From assembly GCA_903938815.1 (NCBI GenBank), contig CAJAES010000060.1:1-64000 (forward strand): a stretch of DNA of 64,000 nt. Reading direction: 5' to 3'. Below the pieces are notes generated by a model, which was not told where the DNA came from, made no database searches, and saw nothing but the letters and a program-made list of their open reading frames with translations. A program made the translations under genes and the position numbers. How positions within the stretch are numbered: position 1 is the stretch's first letter; every line of letters begins with the position of its first letter. The stretch comes from an uncultured beta proteobacterium. GTDB lineage: Bacteria; Pseudomonadota; Gammaproteobacteria; Burkholderiales; Burkholderiaceae_C. Of this stretch, positions 29,598 through 39,304 are shown one piece after another.

Positions 29598-30039
29598 ACC
29601 CATCCTCATCCGCGGCCGCAAGGTCGTCGGCGGCGTGGCCGAAGGCGAAGCGCTGGTCACCGTCGAGCGCATCTCCGGCTGGGGCGGTGTCGACCCCCGC
29701 ACCGGCACCGTCGTCGAGACCCGGCACGAGCTTCGCGGCGTCAGCTTCGCCGGCAAGGTGCTGGTGTTTCCGGGCGCCAAGGGCTCGTCGGGCTGGTCGG
29801 CGCAGTTCCACGTGGCGCGCGCCATGGGCACCGCCCCCGCAGCCTGGCTCTTCAACGAGATGACCACCAAGGTGGCGCTCGGCACCGTCGTGAGCCATGC
29901 CCCCGCCATGACCGACTTCGACCGCGACCCGCTGACGCTCATCCGCACCGGCGACTGGGTGCGCGTGGACGCCGATGCCGGGCTCGTGACCATCACACCC
30001 CAGGACACACCCCAAGTCAGCCCCGAGGCCACCCGATGA
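29587..30039 (+). CDS. Aconitase X small (swivel) subunit
   Basis: A 150-residue DUF126 protein. VLVFPGAKGSSGWS (about 58-71) is the substrate-binding swivel loop with the conserved Gly-Ser; the N-terminal ILIRGRKVVGGVAEGEAL and C-terminal GDWVRVDADAGLVTI blocks frame the beta-barrel. It overlaps the large-subunit gene by 11 nt and the dehydratase gene by 4 nt, so the three are made together. The large and small subunits are split, as in many bacterial AcnX enzymes. Confidence 0.87.
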   Translation: MAAEPILIRGRKVVGGVAEGEALVTVERISGWGGVDPRTGTVVETRHELRGVSFAGKVLVFPGAKGSSGWSAQFHVARAMGTAPAAWLFNEMTTKVALGTVVSHAPAMTDFDRDPLTLIRTGDWVRVDADAGLVTITPQDTPQVSPEATR

Positions 30040-31727
30040 GCAGACCCCTGCGCAGCAACTTCCCGCGCGGCTCCTACCTCTGGTCGGTGCGCAACGCCCA
30101 CTGGCGCGCGCTCGGCATTCCGGAGGCCGACTGCGAGAAGCCGAAGATCGCGGTCGTCAATTCCAGCAGCGAGCTTGCCGCCTGCTTCAGCCACCTCGAC
30201 CAGGTGGCCCGGGTCGTGAAGGACGCCATCCGCGCGGCGGGCGGCGTGCCGTTCGAGATCCGCACCGCCGCGCCTTCGGACTTCATCAGCGGCGCCGGCG
30301 CGCGCGGCGCCTACATGCTGGGCGCGCGCGACCTGGTCACCAACGACATCGAATCTGCGGTCGAGGGCGCGCAGCTCGACGGCATGGTCTGCCTCACGTC
30401 GTGCGACAAGACCGTGCCCGGCCAGCTGATGGCGGCCGCGCGGCTGGACATCCCCACCATCCTCGTGCCCTGCGGCTACCAGCCCAGCGGCGAATTCCGG
30501 GGCCACCACTGCGACATCGAGGACGTGTTCGTCGGCGCCATGCACGTGGTGGCGGGCGCGATGGACACCGAGACACTGGTCGGCATGAGCCGCGAGGCCA
30601 TCCGCGGCCCGGGCGTGTGCTCGGGCATGGGCACCGCCAACTCGATGCACATCGTCTGCGAGGCGCTGGGCATGGCGCTGCCCGGCAGCGCGCCCGTGGC
30701 GGCGCTGTCGGACAAGATGTTCGCCGACGCGCGCGCGGCCGGCGCCCGCATCGTGCCCATGGTGCTGGACGACCTGCGGCCGCGGCAGATCCTTACTGCG
30801 GCCGCGTTCACCAACGCCGTGCGCGCGGTGCTGGCGGTGGGCGGCTCGGTCAACTGCATCAAGCACCTGCAGGCCGTGTCCACCGAGGCCGAGGCGGGCG
30901 TGGATGTCTACGGCCTGTTCGAGCGCCTGGCCGACAGCACGCCCGTCATCGCCGGCGTGCGGCCGGTGGGCGAGCACACCATCGAGCAGTTCGAGGACGC
31001 CGGGGCCTGCCATGCCGTGCTCCGGCGCCTGCAGCCGCTGCTGGCGCAGGACGCGCTCACCGTCACCGGCCGCACCGTGCGGGCCGAACTGGCCGATGCC
31101 GTGGTGTGCAACCCGGAGGTCATCCGCCCGCTGGACCGCCCCTTCGCACGGAGCCCCGCCATCGTGGTGCTGCGCGGCTCCATGTGCCCGGACAGCGGCA
31201 TCGTCAAGACCGGCATCCACGAACGCAAGACCCGCCGCTTCCAGGGCCCGGCGCTGTGCTTCGATACCTCGGATGCGGCCATCGCCGCGCTGCGCGACGG
31301 GCGCATCCGGCCCGGCCACGTGGTGGTGATGCGCGGCGCGGGCGTGCGCGGCGGCCCGGCCATGGGCGGCGGCGCCTCGCGCGTGGTCTTCGCCATCGAC
31401 GGCGCCGGCCTCGGCGACCAGGTCGCGCTGCTGACCGACGGCCACCTCTCTGGCCTGGTCTGCAAGGGCCTGGTGGTGGCCGAGGTCTCGCCCGAGGCCG
31501 CACTCGGCGGCCCGCTGGCGCTGGTGCAGGACGGCGACCCGGTGCTGATCGACCTCGACTCGCGGCAATGCGACCTTCAGGTCGACGCCGATGAAATGGC
31601 GCGCCGACGCGCCGCCTGGACACCGCCCAAGCCCGCCTTCGACCGCGGCTGGCTGCAGATCTACCGCCGCAACGTGGGCCCGCTGCAGCAGGGTGCGGTG
31701 CTGGTGCGCAACGACTCCACCGACTGA
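30036..31727 (+). CDS. IlvD/Edd-family dehydratase
   Basis: A 563-residue [Fe-S] dehydratase of the family that removes water from dihydroxy acids and sugar acids. Cys 123 (TSCDKTVPGQ, with Lys 125 as the likely carboxylated metal ligand) and Cys 195 (GVCSGMGTANSM) match the cluster positions; Cys 50 (ELAACFSHL) fits the third ligand expected of a [2Fe-2S] type. PAMGGGAS and TDGHLSGLV are the C-terminal blocks with the catalytic Ser region. It is too divergent to be called IlvD or phosphogluconate dehydratase and, being in this operon, probably acts on a sugar-acid-like intermediate. Confidence 0.88.
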   Translation: MSRPLRSNFPRGSYLWSVRNAHWRALGIPEADCEKPKIAVVNSSSELAACFSHLDQVARVVKDAIRAAGGVPFEIRTAAPSDFISGAGARGAYMLGARDLVTNDIESAVEGAQLDGMVCLTSCDKTVPGQLMAAARLDIPTILVPCGYQPSGEFRGHHCDIEDVFVGAMHVVAGAMDTETLVGMSREAIRGPGVCSGMGTANSMHIVCEALGMALPGSAPVAALSDKMFADARAAGARIVPMVLDDLRPRQILTAAAFTNAVRAVLAVGGSVNCIKHLQAVSTEAEAGVDVYGLFERLADSTPVIAGVRPVGEHTIEQFEDAGACHAVLRRLQPLLAQDALTVTGRTVRAELADAVVCNPEVIRPLDRPFARSPAIVVLRGSMCPDSGIVKTGIHERKTRRFQGPALCFDTSDAAIAALRDGRIRPGHVVVMRGAGVRGGPAMGGGASRVVFAIDGAGLGDQVALLTDGHLSGLVCKGLVVAEVSPEAALGGPLALVQDGDPVLIDLDSRQCDLQVDADEMARRRAAWTPPKPAFDRGWLQIYRRNVGPLQQGAVLVRNDSTD

Positions 31728-31778
31728 CCCGCCCTCGCCTTTCACCCGACAACAAACGAACCGACCCGGAGACACACC

Positions 31779-32750
31779 ATGAAGATGACCCGCCGCTTTC
31801 TCGTCGCCGCCGCCGCACTCGCGGCCTTCGGCGCCCACGCGCAGGAATTCCCGATCAAGGGCAAACCCGTGCGTGTGATCGTCGCCTTCCCGCCCGGCAT
31901 CGGCGTGGACGCGCAGGCGCGCGCCGTGACCCCGAAGCTCGCCGAGATCCTGGGCGTGCCCGTGGTCATCGAGAACAAGCCGGGCGGCGGCACGCTGCTG
32001 GCCGCACAGGAAGTGCTGCGCGCAGCACCCGACGGCCACACGATCTTCTACAGTGCCAGTTCCACGATGGCGCAGATCCCGCACACGCTGAAGTCGGCCA
32101 CCTTCGACCCCTTCAGCGATTTCACACCCATCACCATGGGCGCACGCGGCCCGCTGGTGATCGTGGTGAACGCGCAGCTGCCCGTGAAGAACCTGCAGGA
32201 GCTCGTGGCCTACGGCAAGGCCAACCCCGGCAAGCTCAGCTACGCGTCGTTCGGCACCGGCACCTCGGCGCACATCTTCGGCGAGACCTTCAAGGCCAAT
32301 GCCGGGGTCGACATGGAGCACATCCCGTACAAGGGCGGCGCCGACCTCGCGGCCGACCTGCTGGAGGGCCGCGTGCAGGTGGCCTTCGACGCCGCGCCGG
32401 CCGCCATCCAGAACAGCAAGAGCGGCAAGGCCCGCATCATCGCCGTGGCCGCGCCGCAGCGCAGCCCCTTCCTGCCCGACGTGCCCACCGTCAGCGAGCA
32501 GGGCGTGAAGGACATCGACATCGTCAGCTTCCTCGGCTGGTTCGGCCCCAAGGGCATGGCGCCTGCCACCGTGGCGAAGCTCAACGCCGCGCTGGCGCAG
32601 TCGATCGCGCAGCAGTCCGTGCAGGACTTCTTCAAGACCGGCGCCTACACGGCCGAGAGCTCCACGCCCGAAGCACTCTCGCGCGAGGTGAAGGATTCGT
32701 ACGAGCGCTGGGGCTCGCTGGTCAAGCGCGCGGGCATCCAGAAGCAGTGA
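31779..32750 (+). CDS. Bug-type solute-binding receptor (TctC family)
   Basis: A 323-residue periplasmic receptor with a signal peptide ending AHAQ. VRVIVAFPPG and VVIENKPGGG are the TctC/Bug signature loops; PYKGGADLAADLLEGRVQVAFD follows. These receptors capture carboxylates for tripartite tricarboxylate transporters. No TctA/TctB membrane genes lie nearby, so the receptor probably works with membrane components encoded elsewhere, as is frequent in Burkholderiales. It suggests that the operon substrate is an organic acid. Confidence 0.92.
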   Translation: MKMTRRFLVAAAALAAFGAHAQEFPIKGKPVRVIVAFPPGIGVDAQARAVTPKLAEILGVPVVIENKPGGGTLLAAQEVLRAAPDGHTIFYSASSTMAQIPHTLKSATFDPFSDFTPITMGARGPLVIVVNAQLPVKNLQELVAYGKANPGKLSYASFGTGTSAHIFGETFKANAGVDMEHIPYKGGADLAADLLEGRVQVAFDAAPAAIQNSKSGKARIIAVAAPQRSPFLPDVPTVSEQGVKDIDIVSFLGWFGPKGMAPATVAKLNAALAQSIAQQSVQDFFKTGAYTAESSTPEALSREVKDSYERWGSLVKRAGIQKQ

Positions 32751-34366
32751 TGTCTCCGGACTTCGACGCCGACTTCGTCATCGTCGGCGCGGGGGCTGCC
32801 GGCTGCGTGCTGGCCAACCGGCTCTCGGCCGACCCGCGCCACCGCGTGCTGCTGCTCGAAGCCGGGGGCGAAGCCGATTCGCGCTGGTTCAAGGTGCCCG
32901 TGGGCTACCGCTGGACGATCGGCAACCCGCGCTGGGACTGGTGCCACGACGGCGCGCCCGAGCCCGCGCTCGACGGCCGCGTGCTGCGCCACCCGCGCGG
33001 CAAGGTGATGGGCGGCTCCACCGCTATCAACGGCATGGTGGCCATCCGCGGCCACGCCGCCGACTACGACGCCTGGCGCGCGCGCGGCCTGACCGGATGG
33101 GGCTGGGACGACGTGCTGCCCTACTTCAGGCGCAGCGAGGACCACCTCTTCGGCGACACGCCGCTGCACGGCAGCGGCGGCGCGTGGGCCGTGCAGGGCG
33201 CGCGCATGCACTGGCCGGTGCTCGACGACCTGCAGGCCGCTGCCGTGGCCTCGGGCCTGCCGCTGCGCGAGGATTTCAACGCGGGCGAGCACGAAGGCGT
33301 GGGCCCGATCCACGTGAACCAGCGCGACGGACGGCGCTGGAGCGCGGCCGACGGCTACCTGTCGGCCGCGGTGCGCCGGCGCCCCAACCTGCGCATCGCC
33401 ACAGGCGCCCACGCCGAACGCCTGCTCTTCGACGGGCAGCGCGCCAGCGGCGTGGCCTGGCGTGATGCGCAGGGCCAGCCCCGGCAGGCAGCTGCCGCGT
33501 GCGCCGTCGTGCTGGCGGCAGGCGCGTTCGGCAGCCCGATGCTGATGATGCGTTCGGGCATCGGCGACGCCGGCCACCTGGCCGGCCACGGCGTGGCGCC
33601 GCGACACCACCTGCCCGGCGTCGGCGCGAACCTGCAGGACCACCTGCAGATCGCCCTGCGCTGGCGGCTGGAAGGCGCCGAGACGCTGAACCAGCGCATG
33701 AACTCCAGGCTCGCGCTGGCGTCGATGGCGCTGCAGTGGGCGCTAAAGCGGCGCGGGCCGCTGACGATGGCGCCCTGCCAGCTCGGGCTCTTCGCGCGCT
33801 CCTCGCCCGAGGTGGACCGGGCCGACCTCGGCTGGAACGTGCTGGCCTTCACCCGGCCGGCCTTCGACGCGCCCTTCGACGACTTCCCGGGCCTCACGAT
33901 GATCAGCTACGACCTGCGCCCCGAGAGCCGCGGCACGCTGCGCCTGGCCGGCCCCGAGCCCGACCGCGCGCCGGACCTGCGCATGAACTACCTCGCCACC
34001 GAGCGCGACCGCCGCGTGATGATCGCCGGCATGCGCTGGTCACGCCGCCTGATGGCCGCCCCCGCGATGGCACGCCACCGGCCGCAGGAGCTCTGGCCCG
34101 GCCCCGAGGCGCAGGAAGACGGCGCCCTGCTGGCCGCGCTGCGCCAGCGGGCCGGCACCATCTACCACCCGGTGGGCAGCGCCCGCATGGGGCCCGCCGA
34201 GGACGAGATGGCGGTGGTGGACTCGAGCCTGCGCGTGCGCGGCGTGCCGGGGCTGCGCGTGATCGACGCCTCGGTCATGCCCGAGATCGTGTCGGGCAAC
34301 ACCGCCAGCCCCACGGTCATGATCGCCGAGAAGGGCGCGGCCATGCTGCTGGCCGAGGCGCGCTGA
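32750..34366 (+). CDS. GMC-family oxidoreductase
   Basis: A 538-residue FAD alcohol oxidase/dehydrogenase (choline dehydrogenase group). FAD motif [13 protein letters not shown] at about 10-22, [11 protein letters not shown], then the active-site His in [11 protein letters not shown] and Asn in [10 protein letters not shown]. The ATG at 32750 overlaps the receptor stop as TGATG. It would oxidise an alcohol to an aldehyde or ketone, probably an entry or side step of the operon pathway. It is the last gene; a convergent hydrolase follows. Confidence 0.9.
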   Translation: MSPDFDADFVIVGAGAAGCVLANRLSADPRHRVLLLEAGGEADSRWFKVPVGYRWTIGNPRWDWCHDGAPEPALDGRVLRHPRGKVMGGSTAINGMVAIRGHAADYDAWRARGLTGWGWDDVLPYFRRSEDHLFGDTPLHGSGGAWAVQGARMHWPVLDDLQAAAVASGLPLREDFNAGEHEGVGPIHVNQRDGRRWSAADGYLSAAVRRRPNLRIATGAHAERLLFDGQRASGVAWRDAQGQPRQAAAACAVVLAAGAFGSPMLMMRSGIGDAGHLAGHGVAPRHHLPGVGANLQDHLQIALRWRLEGAETLNQRMNSRLALASMALQWALKRRGPLTMAPCQLGLFARSSPEVDRADLGWNVLAFTRPAFDAPFDDFPGLTMISYDLRPESRGTLRLAGPEPDRAPDLRMNYLATERDRRVMIAGMRWSRRLMAAPAMARHRPQELWPGPEAQEDGALLAALRQRAGTIYHPVGSARMGPAEDEMAVVDSSLRVRGVPGLRVIDASVMPEIVSGNTASPTVMIAEKGAAMLLAEAR

Positions 34367-34372
34367 GGGAAG

Positions 34373-34434
34373 GGCTTCAGACACCGGCCTCGGGCGCTGG
34401 CCTCAGGCGTCGGCTTCAGCACCCGGCCTCAGGC
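34373..34434. repeat. Direct repeat in a convergent gap
   Basis: GGCTTCAG-N3-CCGGCCTC-N-GGC occurs at 34373-34395 and again at 34412-34434, 39 bp apart, with a related GGCCTCAGGC between. It spans the gap between the GMC gene and the hydrolase 3' end. A small local duplication is likely; no function is evident. Confidence 0.45.
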
Positions 34435-35544
34435 ACCCAGCAGCTTGCCGGTGCGCGCCAGCGTGCGGCCGGCGATCTTGGCGATTCGCGAGCCCGGCAG
34501 CGCCCAGCGCGTGGCGATGCGCGCATACAGCACGCCGGCGGACTGCGCCAGGACAGGCACCGCCTGCCCCGTCTCCACGTCGACGATGTCGGCCACGGGC
34601 TGCCCCGCCGACACGGTCTCGCCGGGCCGGACGTGAAACACCACCACGCCGGTCTGCGGCGACGTCACGGGTTCGGATGAAGCCAGCTGCGTGGGCTCGC
34701 ACAGCGCGGGCGGCAGCGGCGCGGGCGCGCCGTCGACGATGCCGTGCCGGCGCAGGAACTCCACGATGGCCGCGGCGTCCTGCGCGGCCAGGGCATGGTC
34801 GGTGTCGGCCTGCCCGCGCAACTCCACCGTGGCGCTGAAGCAGCCCGCCGTCAGCGGGTGCGCCGGGAAGCGCTGCTGCAGCGCCGGCCAGGGCCGGCTG
34901 CAGGCTTCGTCGAAGGGTGAGTCGCCCGACTCCTCCGCCAGCAGCACGGCCTGCGCCCCCAGCAGCGCACCGAACTCGACGGCCGTGGCGGCGTGCGGTG
35001 TCGAGGCATACAGGTGCATGGCCGCCTCGTGGTCGCAGTGCAGGTCGAGCACGATGTCGCTGGCCACGGCCAGGCGCAGCAGGTGGCGCTTGAGGTCCTG
35101 TACCGGCGTGGCGGCCGGCAGCGACTCGGCGGCCTGCGCCAGCGCGGTTCGCACCAGCGCGGCGTTGGCAGCGGGGTCGGCGCCCAGCCGGCCGGCCAGC
35201 AGCGCGGCGGCGCCCTCGGTCACGTCGGCATAGCCGCGGTTGAAGTTCAGGCCGTCGCGCAGGTCGAACCGGCCCTGGTCGATGCCCAGAACCTGCTGGG
35301 CCAGGCCCACCGGGTTGGCGACCGGGATCAACCGCACCTCGCCGCGCAGGTGGCCGGCGGCTTCCAGCGCCGCCAGTTGCCCGCGCAGAGCCTGCGCCAC
35401 CAGCATGGCGGGCACCTCGTCGGCGTGCAGGGCGGCCTGGATCGTGGCCACCGGCCCGCTGCCGGGGGTGCCGAAGTGCAGCACCGTCAGCGTGTGGCGC
35501 AGGCCGGGGCCGGCGCGAAGGAGTTCGATCGTCTGTGGGTGCAT
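34429..35544 (-). CDS. Succinylglutamate desuccinylase/aspartoacylase family hydrolase
   Basis: A 371-residue zinc carboxypeptidase-fold protein. ALHADEVPAM (zinc His and Glu), RLIPVANPVG, LDLHCDHEAAMHLY (third zinc ligand) and ATVELRG fit the AstE/AspA family, which hydrolyses N-acyl amino acids. A C-terminal biotinyl-like barrel (about 285-350; VRPGETVSAGQPVADIVDV) is typical of the predicted deacylase branch. The ATG at 35544 is preferred over an upstream in-frame start that would reach into the cyanophycinase leader. It is divergent from cyanophycinase, so a role on beta-Asp-Arg or related products is possible but unproven. Confidence 0.82.
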   Translation of the reverse strand: MHPQTIELLRAGPGLRHTLTVLHFGTPGSGPVATIQAALHADEVPAMLVAQALRGQLAALEAAGHLRGEVRLIPVANPVGLAQQVLGIDQGRFDLRDGLNFNRGYADVTEGAAALLAGRLGADPAANAALVRTALAQAAESLPAATPVQDLKRHLLRLAVASDIVLDLHCDHEAAMHLYASTPHAATAVEFGALLGAQAVLLAEESGDSPFDEACSRPWPALQQRFPAHPLTAGCFSATVELRGQADTDHALAAQDAAAIVEFLRRHGIVDGAPAPLPPALCEPTQLASSEPVTSPQTGVVVFHVRPGETVSAGQPVADIVDVETGQAVPVLAQSAGVLYARIATRWALPGSRIAKIAGRTLARTGKLLGA

Positions 35545-35605
35545 GGGGGATTTTCGGCGGGCGAGGCTGGCATCATCGCCCCAACTGAACAAGGATCGCG
35601 ATCGC

Positions 35606-36448
35606 ATGTGTGCCAGCAAGGTGGCCGAGGGCCGGGAACGGGGGTGGATCATCCCCATCGGCGGCGCCGAGGAGAAGGAAAACTCACCGCAGATCCTGCG
35701 CCGGTTCGTGCAGCTGGCCGGGGGCAACGATGCCGACATCCTCGTCATTCCCGCGGCCAGCCAGATGCGAGACACCGGGCCGCGCTACGAGCGCATCTTC
35801 GGCGAGCTCGGTGCGGGCCGCGTGAGCGCCCTGGATTTCGACACCCGGCGCGACTGCGAGGAACCGGGCCGCCTGGCGCGCCTGCAGCAGGCCACCGGTG
35901 TCTTCTTCACGGGCGGCAACCAGCTGCGCCTGTCCACGCTGCTGGGCGGCACGTCGGTGGCCAAGGCCATCCGGGTGCTCAACGCCGCCGGGGTGCCCGT
36001 GGCCGGCACCAGCGCCGGTGCGGCCTTCATCAGCGAGCACATGATCGCCTTCGGCGACGAGGGCTCGACGCCGGTGGCCGGCTCGGTGCGCCTGGCGCCC
36101 GGCCTCGGCCTGACCAACCGCTTCATCATCGACCAGCACTTCCGCCAGCGCGACCGTCTCGGCCGCCTGCTCACCGCGCTGGCCTACAACCCCTTCGCCG
36201 TGGGCATGGGGCTGGACGAGGACACGGCCGCGTTCATCGCGCCCGACAACACGGTGCACGTGGAAGGCTCGGGCGCCATCACGGTGGTCGACGCCGCCGA
36301 GACCCAGTTCTCCTCGATGGACAGCGTCAGCGAAGGCCGGCCGGTGTGCCTGCTGGGGCTGAAGCTGCACATCCTCACGCAGGGCGCCACCTTCAACCTG
36401 CACACGCGGCAGGCCGACGCCGGCACGCTGAACCGCCCCAAGTCCTGA
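35606..36448 (+). CDS. cphB: Cyanophycinase
   Basis: A 280-residue serine exopeptidase (S51 family) that cuts cyanophycin to beta-Asp-Arg dipeptides in the cytoplasm. The nucleophile is Ser 136 in AGTSAGAAF; PIGGAEEKEN, FFTGGNQLRL and IIDQHFRQRDRLGRL are the other family blocks. Length is normal. AAGGA ends 10 nt before the ATG at 35606. It is followed 43 bp later by the synthetase, so storage and mobilisation genes are co-transcribed. Confidence 0.93.
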   Translation: MCASKVAEGRERGWIIPIGGAEEKENSPQILRRFVQLAGGNDADILVIPAASQMRDTGPRYERIFGELGAGRVSALDFDTRRDCEEPGRLARLQQATGVFFTGGNQLRLSTLLGGTSVAKAIRVLNAAGVPVAGTSAGAAFISEHMIAFGDEGSTPVAGSVRLAPGLGLTNRFIIDQHFRQRDRLGRLLTALAYNPFAVGMGLDEDTAAFIAPDNTVHVEGSGAITVVDAAETQFSSMDSVSEGRPVCLLGLKLHILTQGATFNLHTRQADAGTLNRPKS

Positions 36449-36491
36449 TCCGGTCCTGACCGGCCCCACCCAAACCAGGAGAGAACGCCGC

Positions 36492-39297
36492 ATGCGCATC
36501 CTCGAACGCAACGTCTATGTCGGCCCGTCTCTGCATGCGCACTTCCCGGTCATCCGGCTGCTGCTGGACCTGGGGCCACTCGAGGACTGGCCCACGGGCC
36601 GGCTCGGCACGGCCTATGTCGACGGCCTGGTGGCCGCGCTTCCGAGCCTGGAGGAGCACGGCTGCTCGTACCGCGAGCCGGGCGGTTTCATCCGGCGCAT
36701 GCGCGAGGCCGACGGCACCTGGCTCGGGCATGTCTTCGAGCACGTGGCCATCGAACTGCAGAACATCGCCGGCGAGGACGTCACCTTCGGCAAGACGCGC
36801 AGCACCGACGCTCCGGGCGTCTACACGGTGGTGTACGAGTACGCGCAGCGCGACGAAGGCGTCGAGGCCGGCGAACTGGCGCTGCGGCTGCTGTGTTCGC
36901 TGCTGCCGCCCGAACTGCGCCCGGAGGGCATCGTGCCGGAAGGGTGGCAATGGCCCGAAGCGCGCGAGGAGTTCATCCGCTACGCGCAGCGGCGCGCGCT
37001 CGGGCCGTCCACGGCGTCTCTGGTGAAGGCCGCCGAGGAGCGCGACATCCCCTGGCTGCGGCTGAACGAACAGAGCCTGATCCAGCTCGGCCACGGCAAG
37101 TTCCAGCAGCGCATCCAGGCCACGGTCACCGGGCGCACCAGCTACATCGCGGTGGAACTGGCCGGCGACAAGGAAGAGACGAACAAGATCCTCGCCAACC
37201 AGGGCCTGCCGGTGCCGCGCCAGGAGCTCGTGCGCTCGGCCGACCGCGCCGTGCGCGCCGCCGAGCGGCTGGGCTACCCGGTGGTCACCAAGCCCTACAA
37301 CGGCAACCACGGGCGCGGCATCTCCATCGGCCTGGCCACGCCCGAGGAGGTGCGCGCCGGCTTCGCGGCCGCCGCCGAGCACTCCCAGCTCAGTCATCGT
37401 CGAGACGCTGCTGCACGGGGACGACCACCGACTGCTTGTCGTCAACGGCGAACTCGTCGCCGCGACGCGCCGCACGCCGGGCCAGGTGGTCGGAGACGGC
37501 GCGCGCAGCGTCCGGCAACTGGTCGAGCAGGTGAACCAGGACCCGCGCCGCGGCATCGGCCACGAGAAGGTCATGACGCGCCTGCTGATGGACGCCCAGG
37601 CCGAGACGATGCTGGCGCGGCAGGCCCTGACCGCCGACTCGGTGCCCGCCGCGGGCCAGGTGGTGCCGCTGCGCAGCACCGCCAACCTCTCCACCGGCGG
37701 CACCGCCACCGACGTCACCGACGTCATCCACCCGGACAACCGCGAGATGGCGCAGCGCGCCATCACCGCCATCGGCCTGGACGTGGGCGGCGTGGATTTC
37801 CTGTGCCCCGACATCACCGAGAGCTGGCGCACGGTGGGCGGCGGCATCTGCGAGGTGAACGCCGCGCCGGGATTCCGCATGCACGTGGCGCCGAGCGAAG
37901 GCACTCCGCGCGACGTGGCCGGCCCCGTCATCGACATGCTGTTCCCGGCGCACGCGCCCTCGCGCGTGCCCATCGCCGCCATCACCGGCACCAACGGCAA
38001 GACGACCACCAGCCGCATGCTGGCCCACATCACCAAGATGGCGGGCCACACGCCCGGGCTGACGACGACCGACGGTGTCTACATCGACGGCCAGCGCACG
38101 GTGGAAGGCGACATGACCGGCCCGGTGGCCACGCGCATGGTGCTGGCCGACCCGAAGATCGACATCGCGGTACTGGAGATCGCGCGCGGCGGCCTGCTGC
38201 GCGCCGGCATGGGCGTGCCCTTCGTCAACGTGGGCGCGGTGCTCAACGTGCAGGCAGACCACCTGGGCATGAAGGGCATCGACACGCTGGAGCAGCTGGC
38301 CGAGGTCAAGCGCATCATCGTGGAGGTGGCGCGCGACTGCGCGGTGCTGAACGCCGACGACGAGCACGTCATCCGCATGTCGGCCCACACCGATGCCAAG
38401 CACCTCTGCTACGTGACGCTGAACCCGCAGCACGGCGTGGTGCGCGAGCACATCCGCGCCGGGGGCCGGGCCTGCGCGCTGGAAGCCGGCGTGAACGGGC
38501 AGATGATCACGCTGTACGACAAGGGCCGGCACATCCCGCTGATGTGGACGCACCTGATCCCGGCCACGCTGGAAGGCCGCGCGATGCACAACGTGCAGAA
38601 CGCGATGTTCGCCGCCGCGCTGGCCTTCAGCCTGGACATCAAGCTCGACGCGATCCGCCAGGGACTGCGCACCTTCGACAGCACCTTCTTCCAGGCGCCG
38701 GGGCGAATGAACGTGTACGACGAGCACCCGTTCAAGGTGATCTTCGACTACGCCCACAACGCCCACGCCGTGAGCGTGATGGCCGACCTGGCGCAGCGGC
38801 TGGACGTGCGCGGCCGCCGCATCGTGGTGGTGGCCGGCCCCGGCGACCGCCGTGACGAGGACATCCGCGCCATCGCCGAGGCCGTGGCCGGCCGCTTCGA
38901 CCACTACATCTGCCGGCGCGACGACGGCCTGCGCGGCCGGGCTGGCGACGAAGTGCCGAACATGATCGCCGAGGTGCTGCGCGCGCGCGGCGTGCCCGAG
39001 AGCGCCATCGCCATCATCCCGGACGAGCAGGAAGCCATCGACGCCGCCCTGCGCATGGGCCAGCACGGCGACCTGCTGCTGGTCTTCGCCGATGCGCTGA
39101 CGCGCTCGTGGAAGCAGGTCACGAAGTTCAAGCCCGAGGGTGCGGCCGCCGTCGCGGCCACGCCGCCGGTGCGAACGCCGCAAGCGGCCGAACCCGACGC
39201 CGACACGGCGGACATGGGCCCGGGCGCCGACCTGGAGGCGCAGGGCTTCGTGCGCGACGAGCGCGGCCTGCGCTTCGTGGGAGAAGCGTCTGACTGA
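36492..39297 (+). pseudogene. cphA: Cyanophycin synthetase with a single frameshift
   Basis: Two perfectly preserved halves lie in different frames. Codons 36492-37388 encode the N-domain and first part of the ATP-grasp domain to AAAEHSQ; from 37390 the next frame resumes at once with SVIVETLLHGDDHRLLVVNG and runs through the Mur-ligase domain (GTNGKTTTSRM, DYAHNAHAV) to the stop. One extra base near 37386-37391 explains it. Joined, the product is about 934 residues, slightly longer than usual because of a C-terminal tail. The original frame stays open to 38855 with meaningless Arg-rich sequence. It polymerises Asp and Arg into cyanophycin; either a real recent mutation or a sequencing error. 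Confidence 0.88.
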
Positions 39298-39304
39298 GCC
39301 CCCG

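Noticed and set aside
28041..32321. Very long open frame (1426 codons) antisense to the AcnX operon
   Set aside because: It is rich in His, Arg, Gly and Ala without any domain motif, and lies opposite well-defined genes. GC-rich DNA leaves such frames open by chance.
31779..34366. A complete tripartite tricarboxylate transporter
   Set aside because: Only the receptor is present; no gene with the large or small membrane subunit lies in the window.
37389..38855. Continuation of the first cphA frame as a genuine alternative C-terminus
   Set aside because: The translation is Arg/Pro/Gly-rich nonsense, while the other frame continues the family sequence without a gap.
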